Origin: CADEEN01 sp963740395
Lineage (GTDB): Bacteria > Pseudomonadota > Gammaproteobacteria > Burkholderiales > Burkholderiaceae_C
Reading direction: 5' to 3'
NCBI GenBank assembly: GCA_963740395.1
Contig: CAVUEP010000094.1
Coordinates: 1-64,000, forward strand
Length of the DNA: 64,000 nt
The notes below the pieces were generated by a model. It searched no databases, was not told the origin of the DNA, and saw nothing but the letters and a program-made list of their open reading frames with translations. The position numbers were made by a program, and so were the translations under genes. Positions 27,632 through 35,364 of this stretch are shown in pieces. The first letter of the stretch is position 1. The number at the start of each line of letters is the position of its first letter.

Positions 27632-27966
27632 GGGAGTCTCCTTGAAGTGGGCGGGCAGTAGGTACGATCGTCACTGCAGCCACCGCCCTGGCAGCAGTTC
27701 TCGGTCAGGTAGGAAAGCACGGCGTTCATGCGATCGAAGTCGGCGCGGTAGATGAGGAAGCGGCCATCGCGCTGTTGCGTGACCAGGCCGGCGTTCGCCA
27801 GCTCCTTCAGATGAAACGACAAGGTGTTCGGTGGCACGCCAGTGCCTTCGCTCATCGCCCCGGGCGTCAGGCCGCGCTGCCCGGCCACGACCAGGGCGCG
27901 AAAGACCTGCAATCGCAACGGCTGGGCCAACGCGCCCAGGGCCTGAACCACGCCATGCATTTCCAT
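27628..27966 (-). CDS. arsR: ArsR-family arsenite-responsive repressor
   Basis: A 112-residue winged-helix repressor. The helix-turn-helix lies at about residues 35-60 (TGVPPNTLSFHLKELANAGL). There is no CxCxxC in the DNA-binding helix. Instead three cysteines cluster near the C-terminus (C91, C92 and C97 in ENCCQGGGCSDD), like the As(III) site of the Acidithiobacillus-type ArsR. The start is ATG 27966; the longer open frame to 28029 would run through the operator. The stop overlaps the arsI start, so it heads the operon and should repress it until As(III) or MAs(III) binds. Confidence 0.92.
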   Translation of the reverse strand: MEMHGVVQALGALAQPLRLQVFRALVVAGQRGLTPGAMSEGTGVPPNTLSFHLKELANAGLVTQQRDGRFLIYRADFDRMNAVLSYLTENCCQGGGCSDDRTYCPPTSRRLP

Positions 27967-27968
27967 AG

Positions 27969-27985
27969 TTCGAGAATAATTGAAA
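27969..27985. promoter_or_regulatory. Candidate ArsR operator
   Basis: TTCGAGAATAATTGAAA is an AT-rich imperfect inverted repeat (TTC...GAA) just upstream of the arsR start, in DNA that is otherwise very GC-rich. ArsR-family repressors commonly bind such TTC/GAA-bounded repeats. It sits in the arsR-pyrC divergent gap. Confidence 0.4.
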
Positions 27986-28036
27986 GCCAATGCCCTGGCA
28001 AGCATTGCCGCGGATGTCGGATGTGACAATCGTCAT

Positions 28037-29088
28037 ATGGCCACCACGCTGACCCTGACCCGCCCGGACGACTGGCACCTGCACCTGCGCGACGGGGCGG
28101 CGATGGCGGCCGTGCTGCCCGCCACGGCCAGGCAGTTCGCGCGCGCCATCGTCATGCCCAACCTGAAGCCGCCGCGTGACCACGGCGGCGATGGCGCTGG
28201 CCTACCGCGAGCGCATCCTGGCCGCCAGGCCTGCAACAGGGCAAGCGGGTGCGGATTTCGAGCCGCTGATGACGCTGTACCTGACCGACACGCTGCCACC
28301 CGAGGAAATCGTGCGCGCCAAGGCGGCGGGCATCGTGGCCTGCAAGCTGTACCCGGCTGGTGCCACGACCCACAGCGACGCCGGCGTCACCGACATCCGC
28401 CACATCCGCGCCACGCTCGAAGCCATGCAGCGCGCAGGCCTGCTGTTGCTGGTGCATGGCGAAGTGACCGACACCGAGATCGACTTGTTCGACCGCGAGG
28501 CGGTGTTCATCGAGCGCGTGATGCAGCCGCTGCGGCGCGACTTTCCCGAGCTCAAGGTGGTGTTCGAGCACATCACGACAAAGGACGCGGCGGACTACGT
28601 GGCCGCCAGCGACCACTTCACCGCCGCAACGATCACGGCGCACCATCTGCTCTACAACCGCAACGCGCTCTTCATCGGCGGGTTGCGCCCGCATTACTAC
28701 TGCCTGCCGGTGCTCAAGCGGGAGGTGCACCGCCAGGCGCTGGTCGCCGCCGCGGCGGCGACCTCGGGCAGCCGCCAAGTTCTTCCTCGGCACCGACAGC
28801 GCGCCGCATGCCGCGGTGCTGAAGGAGGCGTCGGTCTGTGGCGCGGGCTGCTACACCGCGCCGGCCGCGCTCGAGCTGTATGCTGAAGTCTTCGAGGCCG
28901 TCGGCGCGCTCGATCGTCTCGAGGCCTTTGCCAGCTTCCATGGCGCCGACTTTTACGGCTTGCCGCGCAACCCTGGCAGCGTGACCCTCAGGCGCGAGCC
29001 CTGGGTGCTGCCCGAGAGCGTGCCCTTTGGTGACGCCACCCTCAAGCCGCTGCGCGGCGGAGAAACCTTGAACTGGAGACTGGCATGA
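28037..29088 (+). CDS. pyrC: Dihydroorotase, class II (frameshifted twice)
   Basis: A pyrimidine biosynthesis enzyme that cyclises carbamoyl-aspartate to dihydroorotate. The metal-binding N-terminus RPDDWHLHLRDGAAM is followed by MPNLKPPVTT (after repairing a break at about 28183), KLYPAGATTHSDAGVTDIRH with the carbamylated Lys, LLVHGEVTDTEIDLFDREAV, FEHITTKDAADYV, TAHHLLYNRNALF and FFLGTDSAPHA. A second break lies near 28773 (AGCCGCCAAG). Two surplus bases account for the whole span, which then encodes about 349 residues. The stop overlaps the next ATG. Confidence 0.93.
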
Positions 29089-29846
29089 GCAACGAGCGCG
29101 ACGCGCCCCGGGATGTCCGCATCGCCTTGCTGATCGACGCCGACAATGCGCCGGCCTCGAAGATCGACGCCATCCTGACCGAACTCTCGACCTTCGGCGT
29201 GACCAATGTGCGCCGGGCCTACGGCAACTGGAAGAAGCAGGAGCTCAAGGGCTGGGAGGAGCAGCTGCACGAGCATGCCATCCGCCCGATGCAGCAGTTC
29301 GACTACTCCAAGGGCAAGAACGCCAGCGACATGGCCATGATCATCGACGCCCTGGAGTTGCTCTACACCGACCGGCCCGACGCCTTCGGTATCGTCTCCA
29401 GCGACGCCGACTTCACGCCGCTCGTGATGCATCTGCGCGCCAAGGGCGCAGCGGTGTATGGCTTCGGGGCGCAGAAGACCCCGGAACCCTTCGTCAACGC
29501 CTGCTCGCGCTTCCTGTTCCTCGACAAGCTGGGCGACCAGGCCGTCGCGGACGAACCGAACGCCACGCCGCTGCGCGTGCCCACGGCGCAGCTCAAGCGC
29601 GACTCGAAACTCACGGCGCTGCTGCGCAACGCCATGCAGGCGGCCGCGCAGGACGACGGCTGGGCGCGCGTCGGGGCGGTCGGTCAGCAGATCGACAACC
29701 AGGCCTCGTTCGACCCGCGCAACTACGGCTATGCCACGCTGACCAAGCTGCTGGCCGCGACGCAACTGTTCGAGTTGCAGAACGAAGGCACGTCCAACGT
29801 GATGGTGCGCGACAGGCGGCAGGCGAAGGCGGCCAAAGGCGGCTAG
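29085..29846 (+). CDS. NYN-domain (LabA/DUF88) protein with C-terminal OST-HTH/LOTUS domain
   Basis: An intact 253-residue protein. Residues 10-150 form a PIN-like NYN nuclease domain with acidic residues in IALLIDADNAPASKID, KGKNASDMAMIIDALELLYT and GIVSSDADFTPLVMHLRAKG, the expected metal-binding aspartates. The C-terminal third (KLTALLRNAMQAAAQDDGWA, DPRNYGYATLTKLLAATQLF) is an OST-HTH/LOTUS module, which in other proteins binds RNA, often G-rich RNA. It overlaps the pyrC stop by 4 bases. It is probably an RNA-targeting nuclease of unknown target. Confidence 0.87.
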   Translation: MSNERDAPRDVRIALLIDADNAPASKIDAILTELSTFGVTNVRRAYGNWKKQELKGWEEQLHEHAIRPMQQFDYSKGKNASDMAMIIDALELLYTDRPDAFGIVSSDADFTPLVMHLRAKGAAVYGFGAQKTPEPFVNACSRFLFLDKLGDQAVADEPNATPLRVPTAQLKRDSKLTALLRNAMQAAAQDDGWARVGAVGQQIDNQASFDPRNYGYATLTKLLAATQLFELQNEGTSNVMVRDRRQAKAAKGG

Positions 29847-29923
29847 ATGGGCAGTGGCCCTTGAATGCGGGGCGCAGGCCCTAACATTCGCGACGTCGAA
29901 CACCAATCTCCTACGGGAACACC

Positions 29924-30799
29924 ATGAAGCGCGTCTTTCTGTTCATCTTCACCAACCTGGCCGTGATGCTGGTGCTCGGCGTTGCCGCCAGCCTGCTCGG
30001 TGTCAACCGCTACCTGACCGAGAGCGGCCTGAACCTGGGCGCCTTGCTCGGCTTCGCCGCGTTGATCGGCTTCGGCGGCGCGTTCATCTCGCTGCTGATC
30101 AGCAAGCCGGTCGCCAAGTGGAGCACCGGCGCGCAGGTCATCAACGATTCGCCCGATGCCACCCACCAGTGGCTCGTCACCACGGTCAAGCGCTTCGCCG
30201 ACGAGTCGGGTGTGCGCATGCCCGAAGTGGCCATTTTCGAGGGCGCGCCGAACGCCTTCGCCACCGGGGCCTTCAAGAATTCGGCGCTGGTGGCGGTGTC
30301 GACCGGCCTGCTGCAGGGCATGAACCGCGAAGAGGTCGAGGCCGTGATCGGCCACGAGGTGGCGCACGTGGCCAACGGTGACATGGTGACGATGACGCTG
30401 ATCCAGGGCGTGATGAACACCTTCGTCGTGTTCCTCTCGCGCGTGATCGGCTACTTCGTCGATCGCGTGATCCTGAAGAACGAGCGCGGACCGGGCATCG
30501 GCTACTACGTCACGACCATCGTGCTCGACATCCTGCTCGGCGTGCTGGCCGCGATCGTCGTCGCCTGGTTCTCGCGCCAGCGCGAGTTCCGTGCCGACCG
30601 CGGTGCCGCCAACATGATGGGCCGTCCGCAGCCGATGATCAACGCGCTGGCGCGCCTGGGCGGCATGACGCCCGCACAACTGCCCAAGACCATCCAGTCG
30701 ATGGGCATCGCCGGCGTGCCGAGCGGTCTGACGGCGCTGTTCTCGAGCCATCCGCCGATCGAGGCGCGCATCGCCGCGCTGCAGAAGCCGGCGAACTGA
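29924..30799 (+). CDS. htpX: Membrane zinc metalloprotease HtpX
   Basis: A 291-residue inner-membrane protease that helps remove misfolded membrane proteins. Two N-terminal helices (VFLFIFTNLAVMLVLGVAAS and LGALLGFAALIGFGGAFISL), the zinc motif HEVAH at residues 144-148, two further helices around residues 155-225 and the third zinc ligand region (REFRADRGAANMMG) are present. It ends with SHPPIEARIAAL, a conserved HtpX tail. The start at 29924 has a weak ribosome site. It is intact and stands alone. Confidence 0.96.
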   Translation: MKRVFLFIFTNLAVMLVLGVAASLLGVNRYLTESGLNLGALLGFAALIGFGGAFISLLISKPVAKWSTGAQVINDSPDATHQWLVTTVKRFADESGVRMPEVAIFEGAPNAFATGAFKNSALVAVSTGLLQGMNREEVEAVIGHEVAHVANGDMVTMTLIQGVMNTFVVFLSRVIGYFVDRVILKNERGPGIGYYVTTIVLDILLGVLAAIVVAWFSRQREFRADRGAANMMGRPQPMINALARLGGMTPAQLPKTIQSMGIAGVPSGLTALFSSHPPIEARIAALQKPAN

Positions 30800-30824
30800 G
30801 GCGTGCCGGCGCGCCGCGCGGGCC

Positions 30825-30893
30825 CGCGCCGGGCCGCCCCAAGCGGGCGACGCCCCCTCGGGGGGCCGATGCCGCAGGCGTCTTGGGGGCAGG
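30825..30893 (+). repeat. GC-rich palindromic intergenic repeat, copy 3
   Basis: GCCGGGCCGCCCCAAGCGGG, then CGCCCCCTCGGGGGGC, then GCCGCAGGCGTCTTGGGGGC. It is nearly identical to the reverse complement of copy 2. It lies between the converging htpX and the cNMP-binding protein gene, and it may fold into a transcript-ending hairpin for either. Confidence 0.6.
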
Positions 30894-30894
30894 T

Positions 30895-31551
30895 CTAGGC
30901 GGCGCCCGGCTGCGACGCCGCTGCCGTACTCGCCTGTTGCGCGGCGGCTCGCTTGCTGGCGAGGTCGGCGTCGTGCATCAGGCGCGCGACGATCAGGCGC
31001 ATGACATGGAAGCCGAGCTTGGGATTCTGGAAGTAGAGCTGCGCCATGCCGTCGGCCGACAGGCTGTACAGCGTGCAGTCGGTGGCACAGACGATGGTCG
31101 CGGTGCGGCGGTTGTCGGGCGCAAACATGCCGATCTCGCCGACGATCGCGCCGGCGGGGATGGTCTCGTCATGCTCGACCAGGCGCAGGCTGCCGCTCTC
31201 GACATAGAGCATCTCGGTGGCCTTGTCGCCGCGGCTCCACAGCGTCGTTCCGGCCTTGGCCTGGCGCCTTGTCATGTGCGGCAACAACCACTCGCTGACA
31301 TGCGTATCGGCCTTGGCGTTCTCGATGGCGCGGATCAGCTTCTTGATCTGCACCACCTTCTTCACGTTGATCGGGATCATCGCCAGGTACAGCACCACGG
31401 TCGGCCACGAGCCGCCCTGCACCGCGTAGACCACGAGGAAGACGTTGGCCGCCAGCGCCACCAGGCGCAGCGGCAGCATGCTTTTCATCAGGTAGCTCGC
31501 GACCATCAGCGCCGCGCCGATGAATCCGAACACGTAACCCAACGAGTCCAT
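30895..31551 (-). CDS. Three-helix membrane protein with cyclic-nucleotide-binding domain (Popeye-like layout)
   Basis: A 218-residue protein. Residues 1-75 hold three hydrophobic segments (DSLGYVFGFIGAALMVASYL, LRLVALAANVFLVVYAV, WPTVVLYLAMIPIN). Residues 105-200 form a CRP/Popeye-type cyclic-nucleotide-binding domain with a phosphate-binding cassette GEIGMFAPDNRRTATIVCAT that keeps the glutamate and arginine needed for cNMP binding. No DNA-binding helix-turn-helix follows, so it is not a transcription factor. It probably senses cAMP or cGMP at the membrane. ATG 31551 is chosen; the open frame extends 23 codons upstream without a better start. Confidence 0.72.
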   Translation of the reverse strand: MDSLGYVFGFIGAALMVASYLMKSMLPLRLVALAANVFLVVYAVQGGSWPTVVLYLAMIPINVKKVVQIKKLIRAIENAKADTHVSEWLLPHMTRRQAKAGTTLWSRGDKATEMLYVESGSLRLVEHDETIPAGAIVGEIGMFAPDNRRTATIVCATDCTLYSLSADGMAQLYFQNPKLGFHVMRLIVARLMHDADLASKRAAAQQASTAAASQPGAA

Positions 31552-31624
31552 CCAACTGCCCTCGTGGTGGCCGCGCGGTGTGCGCAGTGCAGTGTATGTC
31601 GATGCTGGCGGCGGCGGCACTCAG

Positions 31625-31693
31625 GCCAGAGCCGGGCCGTCCCAAGCGGCCTGAGCTCCCCTTGGGGGGCGCGAGCGCAGCGAGCTTGGGGCG
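31625..31693 (+). repeat. GC-rich palindromic intergenic repeat, copy 4
   Basis: CCAGAGCCGGGCCGTCCCAAGCGGCC, split by GAGCTCCCCTTGGGGGGCGC and GCAGCGAGCTTGGGGCG. It has the same modular order as copy 3 (GCCGGGCCG-CCCAAGCGG, then CCCC-GGGG hairpin, then CTTGGGG). It lies downstream of the PAS kinase gene and upstream of the cNMP-binding protein gene, flanking the latter together with copy 3. Confidence 0.55.
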
Positions 31694-31699
31694 ATCAGT

Positions 31700-33601
31700 T
31701 CAGGCGGCGTCGGTGGCCTTCAGCGTCACCGTGAACGTGGTCCCGCGCCCCGGCTCGCTCAAGACGTCGAGTTCGCCGTTCATGGCCCGTACCAACTCGC
31801 GCGCCAGCACCAGGCCCAGGCCGGTGCCCTGCACCGCCGAGTGCTCGGCGCCCAGGCGCTCAAAGGGCGTGAACATGCGCTCGAGCTGGACTGCGTCCAT
31901 GCCGCGGCCGCTGTCACTCACGCTGATCTGCACCTGTTCGCCAGCGCGTGCCATCCGCACGGCCACCATGCCGCCGTCGCGGTTGTACTTGATCGCATTG
32001 GACAGCAGGTTGTTCATCACCTGGGTCAGGCGGCGGCGGTCGGCGCGCACCCACCATTCCGGCAGGCTGGCGGTGGTGCCTGCGGCGTCGAAGCGCACAC
32101 CGGCCTGTGCGGCCTGGGAAGCCAGCATGGTCCAGCTCTCGAGCGCCACGGCGACCGGGTCGACGTCGGCCCAGCTCAGGCGGATCGCGCCGCTGTGTGC
32201 GCTGGACACGTCGAGCACGTCGTCGACCAGGTTCAACAGGTGGCGACCGCTGGCCAGGATGTGCTGCACCCAGCCCTGGTAACGCGGGTTGATGTCGGGC
32301 GCGGTGTCGAGCAACTGAGCGAATCCGAGCACGGCGTTCAGCGGCGTGCGCAGCTCATGGCTGACGCGCGACATCATTTCGCTCTTGGTGCGGTCGGCGG
32401 CCTCGGCACGGTCACGCGCCAGGCGCATGGCCTCGGCCTCCTTGCGCGCGGTGATGTCGGTGTGCGTGCCGATCATGCGCATGGGCCGGCCGTCGGCGTC
32501 ACGGCTGATCACCATGCCGCGCGAGAGCACCCATTTCCAGCTGCCGTCCTTGCAGCGCACCCGGTGCTCGTTGGCATAGCGTGGGGTGCGCCCGTCGAAA
32601 TGGGCCTCGCGGTCGCGCAGCATCTGCGGGACGTCGTCCGGATGGGTCCGCGCGTCAAAGTGCACTTGTCGGTCGTTGAGCTCGTCCTCGGCGTAGCCGA
32701 AGAGCTCCATGAATCGCTGCGAATAGGTCTCGGTGCCCGTCGTCAGGTTCCAGTCCCACACGCCATCGCCGCCGCTGTCCAGGGCCAGCTTCCAACGTGC
32801 TTCGCTCTCGTGCAGGGCCGCCTCGGCCAGCTTGCGGTCGCTCACGTCGAGGATCACGCCGCAGCGCACGGGCTCCGGGGCGTCGGAGGTGATGCTCGAC
32901 GAACTCATCTCGACCCACTTGTGCAGGCCCTCGGCCGTGACGATGCGGAACTCCTGCACCAGTGGCGCGGAGGCGCGCGTGGCCGCTTCGAGGTCGGCCA
33001 GCACGCGTTTTCGGTCGTCGCCGTGGATGTACCGGCGCAAGCCCTGCGGATCGGCCATCACGGTGCCGGCGTCCATGCCGTACAGCGTCTGCACCCCGGC
33101 GCTGACAAAGCTCAACCGTCGCTCGCCGGTGCGGTCGATTTCTGCGCGGAAGAGCACGCCCGGCATATGCTGGGTCAGTTCATGCAGCTGGGCCTCACTG
33201 CGCGCCAGGGCAGTCTGCGCAGAGATGCGAGCGGTGATCTCCTCGACCGTACCTTCGAAGTAGAGCGGCGCGCCGTCGGCAGCGCACACCACATGCGCAT
33301 TTTCGCTGACCCAGATGCGCTCGCCGGTCTTGCGGCGATAGACCTCGGAGACGAACCCAGTGACGCAGCCGTCGCGCGCCAGGCGGTCCAGGAATTCTGC
33401 GCGGCGCGTCGGGTCGACATACCATTCAGTGGCGACATCTGTCGTGCTTGCCAGATGCTCGGCCTCGGTCGTGTAGCCATTGAGGGCTACCAGCGCTGAA
33501 TTGGCTCGCAATGGTGCTCCGGCAGGCGTCGAGCGATAGGCACCGATCGGCAGAAAGTCGAACAGCGTCGAGAAGTCGTCGGGCGCAGCGAGGGGGGGCA
33601 T
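31700..33601 (-). CDS. Multi-PAS sensor histidine kinase, no response regulator nearby
   Basis: A 633-residue soluble kinase. Three PAS-PAC units are present: about residues 5-130 (DFSTLFDFLPIGAYR, RKTGERIWVSENAHV), 130-260 (LHKWVEMSSSSITSD) and 265-390 (DGVWDWNLTTGTETYSQRF, KDGSWKWVLSRGMVI). A HisKA domain follows with the phospho-acceptor His in MSRVSHELRTPLNAVLGFAQ. The HATPase domain shows NNLLSNAIKY (N box), VSDSGRGMD (G1) and GTGLGLVLARELV (G2). It has no membrane helix. The start at 33601 is chosen; the frame is open to 33673, but that reaches the rnpB promoter area. The partner regulator is not in the window. Confidence 0.9.
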   Translation of the reverse strand: MPPLAAPDDFSTLFDFLPIGAYRSTPAGAPLRANSALVALNGYTTEAEHLASTTDVATEWYVDPTRRAEFLDRLARDGCVTGFVSEVYRRKTGERIWVSENAHVVCAADGAPLYFEGTVEEITARISAQTALARSEAQLHELTQHMPGVLFRAEIDRTGERRLSFVSAGVQTLYGMDAGTVMADPQGLRRYIHGDDRKRVLADLEAATRASAPLVQEFRIVTAEGLHKWVEMSSSSITSDAPEPVRCGVILDVSDRKLAEAALHESEARWKLALDSGGDGVWDWNLTTGTETYSQRFMELFGYAEDELNDRQVHFDARTHPDDVPQMLRDREAHFDGRTPRYANEHRVRCKDGSWKWVLSRGMVISRDADGRPMRMIGTHTDITARKEAEAMRLARDRAEAADRTKSEMMSRVSHELRTPLNAVLGFAQLLDTAPDINPRYQGWVQHILASGRHLLNLVDDVLDVSSAHSGAIRLSWADVDPVAVALESWTMLASQAAQAGVRFDAAGTTASLPEWWVRADRRRLTQVMNNLLSNAIKYNRDGGMVAVRMARAGEQVQISVSDSGRGMDAVQLERMFTPFERLGAEHSAVQGTGLGLVLARELVRAMNGELDVLSEPGRGTTFTVTLKATDAA

Positions 33602-33675
33602 CGGCGTGTGGCAATGGTGCGAAGCGTTTATACCGCGGTGCGCGCCACGCGCAGCGCCATGGGACAATCGCATCC

Positions 33676-34115
33676 GTGAAGCAAGCCAGACCGCCGCTGG
33701 TACAAGTTCCGAAAGGACGTGCTGGAGGAAGGTCCGGACTGCACAGAGCAGCGCAGCGGCTAACGGCCGTCCACCGCGAGGTGAGGATCAGAGCAACAGA
33801 GACGAGTCAGGAAGGGCAACCCGATGCGGGTGTTCTGTGAGGCGCCCGCGCAAGCGGGCGGTCTGCGCGCAAGCGCGGACCCGGGCGCAAGCCCGGACCG
33901 AGCAGCCACCCAGGTCGGGCCAACCCCGACCTGGGTGAAACGGGCAATCTCTGCGCGCAGCAACACCAAGTAGGCCAGCGTTGAGGTGGCTCGCGGAGCT
34001 GGCGGGTAGGTGGCACCGAGCCGCCCAGCAATGGGCGGCCCAGATGAATGGCGGTCACGGCGGGGCGTCGCAAGACGCGCCACCGCACAGAATCCGGCCT
34101 ATCGGCTCGCTTCAC
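33676..34115 (+). ncRNA. rnpB: RNase P RNA (bacterial class A)
   Basis: The RNA catalyst that trims tRNA 5' leaders. Conserved core segments are GGAGGAAGGTCCGGACTGCA (about 33721-33741), AAACGGGCAATCTCTGCG with AACACCAAGTAGGCC (about 33937-33976), GATGAATGGCGGTCACG, and the 3' ACAGAATCCGGCCTATCGGC. GTGAAGCAAGCC at the start pairs with GGCTCGCTTCAC at the end (34104-34115) to form P1, followed by a T-run. Three hairpins closed by GCAA tetraloops lie in series at about 33843-33899. Upstream, GACAAT at 33663-33668 is a plausible -10 element. Confidence 0.95.
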
Positions 34116-34122
34116 ATTTTTC
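34116..34122 (+). terminator. Rho-independent end of rnpB
   Basis: The P1 3' strand (GGCTCGCTTCAC) is followed directly by ATTTTTC. The P1 stem plus the T-run can work as the terminator for the RNase P RNA. Confidence 0.5.
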
Positions 34123-34144
34123 TCGCAATCGCCGATTCCGACCC

Positions 34145-35350
34145 ATGAACCCCAACGCCGATCAACTCTGGCGGCGCCCGCGCTGGCAGCTGGCGTTGTT
34201 GCTGGCCGGCCTGGGCATGGTCGGCCCGTTCGCGATCGACACCTATCTGCCGGCCTTCGACGGCATCGCCGCTACGCTCGGGGCCACGCCGGTCGAGATG
34301 CAGCAGACGCTGTCGGCCTACCTGTTCGGCTTCGCGGTCATGAACCTGTTCCATGGCGCGATCTCCGACAGCCTCGGCCGCCGGCCCGTCGTGCTGTGGG
34401 GCATGGCCCTGTTCACGCTGGCCTCGGTGGGCTGTGCGCTGGCGCCGAGCATCGGCTGGCTGGTCTTCTTCCGCGCCGTGCAGGGCATGGCCGCGGGCGC
34501 GGGCATCGTGACCTCGCGCGCGATCATCCGCGACATGTATGCGCCCGACGATGCGCAGCGCGTGATGAGCCAGGTGACGATCTACTTCGGCGTGGCGCCG
34601 GCCGTGGCGCCGATCTTCGGCGGCCTGCTGGTGGTGCATGTCGACTGGCACGCCATCTTCTGGCTGCTGGCCGCCATCGGTGGCGCACTGTGGGCGCTGA
34701 ACTGGCGCCTGCTGCCCGAGACCCTGTACGCCGAGCACCGGCATCCGTTCGAGGTCCGCAGCCTGATGCGCGGCTATTGGCAGCTCGGTGCGGACCCGCG
34801 CTTCCTGGCGCTGGCGCTGGCCAGCGGCGTGCCATTCAACGGCATGTTCCTGTATGTGCTGTCGGCCCCGGCCTGGCTCGGCGGCCACCTGCAGCTCGCG
34901 CCGACCGAGTTCTTCTGGTTCTTCGGCCTCACCATCAGCGGCATCATGACCGGCGCCTGGCTGTCGGGCCGCATGGCGGGCCGCATCACGGCACGCAAGC
35001 AGATCCGGCGCGGCTTCGAGATCATGGTCGCGGCCACGGCCGTCAACGTCGCGCTCAACGTGGCCGTGGCCCCGCATTGGGCCTGGGCCCTGCCGCCGGT
35101 GGCGCTGTTCGCATTCGGCTGGGCGCTGATGGTGCCGGTGGTGACGCTCAAGGTGCTCGACCTGGTGCCCACGCGGCGCGGCATGGCCTCGTCGCTGCAG
35201 GCCTTCGTGGCGGGCGTGGCCAACGGCCTGGTGGCCGGCGGCGTGGCACCGCTGGTGATGCACTCGACGCTGGCCCTGTCGCTGACGTCGGCCGGATTTC
35301 TCGGTGTCGGTTTCTTCGCCTGGCAGTGGGTCAAGCGACGTACGCTCTGA
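34145..35350 (+). CDS. Bcr/CflA-type MFS drug exporter
   Basis: An intact 401-residue major facilitator protein with twelve predicted helices. GPFAIDTYLPAFDGIAATLG and SLGRRPVVLWGMALFTLASV (the loop 2-3 motif) and RAVQGMAAGAGIVTSRAIIR (a motif-C-like drug-proton antiporter signature) match the Bcr/CflA multidrug group. Such proteins export bicyclomycin, sulfonamides or amino acids. It starts 30 bases after rnpB and converges with the fused glucokinase gene. The substrate is not assignable. Confidence 0.87.
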   Translation: MNPNADQLWRRPRWQLALLLAGLGMVGPFAIDTYLPAFDGIAATLGATPVEMQQTLSAYLFGFAVMNLFHGAISDSLGRRPVVLWGMALFTLASVGCALAPSIGWLVFFRAVQGMAAGAGIVTSRAIIRDMYAPDDAQRVMSQVTIYFGVAPAVAPIFGGLLVVHVDWHAIFWLLAAIGGALWALNWRLLPETLYAEHRHPFEVRSLMRGYWQLGADPRFLALALASGVPFNGMFLYVLSAPAWLGGHLQLAPTEFFWFFGLTISGIMTGAWLSGRMAGRITARKQIRRGFEIMVAATAVNVALNVAVAPHWAWALPPVALFAFGWALMVPVVTLKVLDLVPTRRGMASSLQAFVAGVANGLVAGGVAPLVMHSTLALSLTSAGFLGVGFFAWQWVKRRTL

Positions 35351-35364
35351 GCGCGCTGGTCGTT

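Noticed and set aside
33602..33673. An N-terminal extension of the histidine kinase to 33673
   Set aside because: It would overlap the rnpB promoter and adds residues without PAS similarity. The ATG at 33601 directly precedes the first PAS domain.
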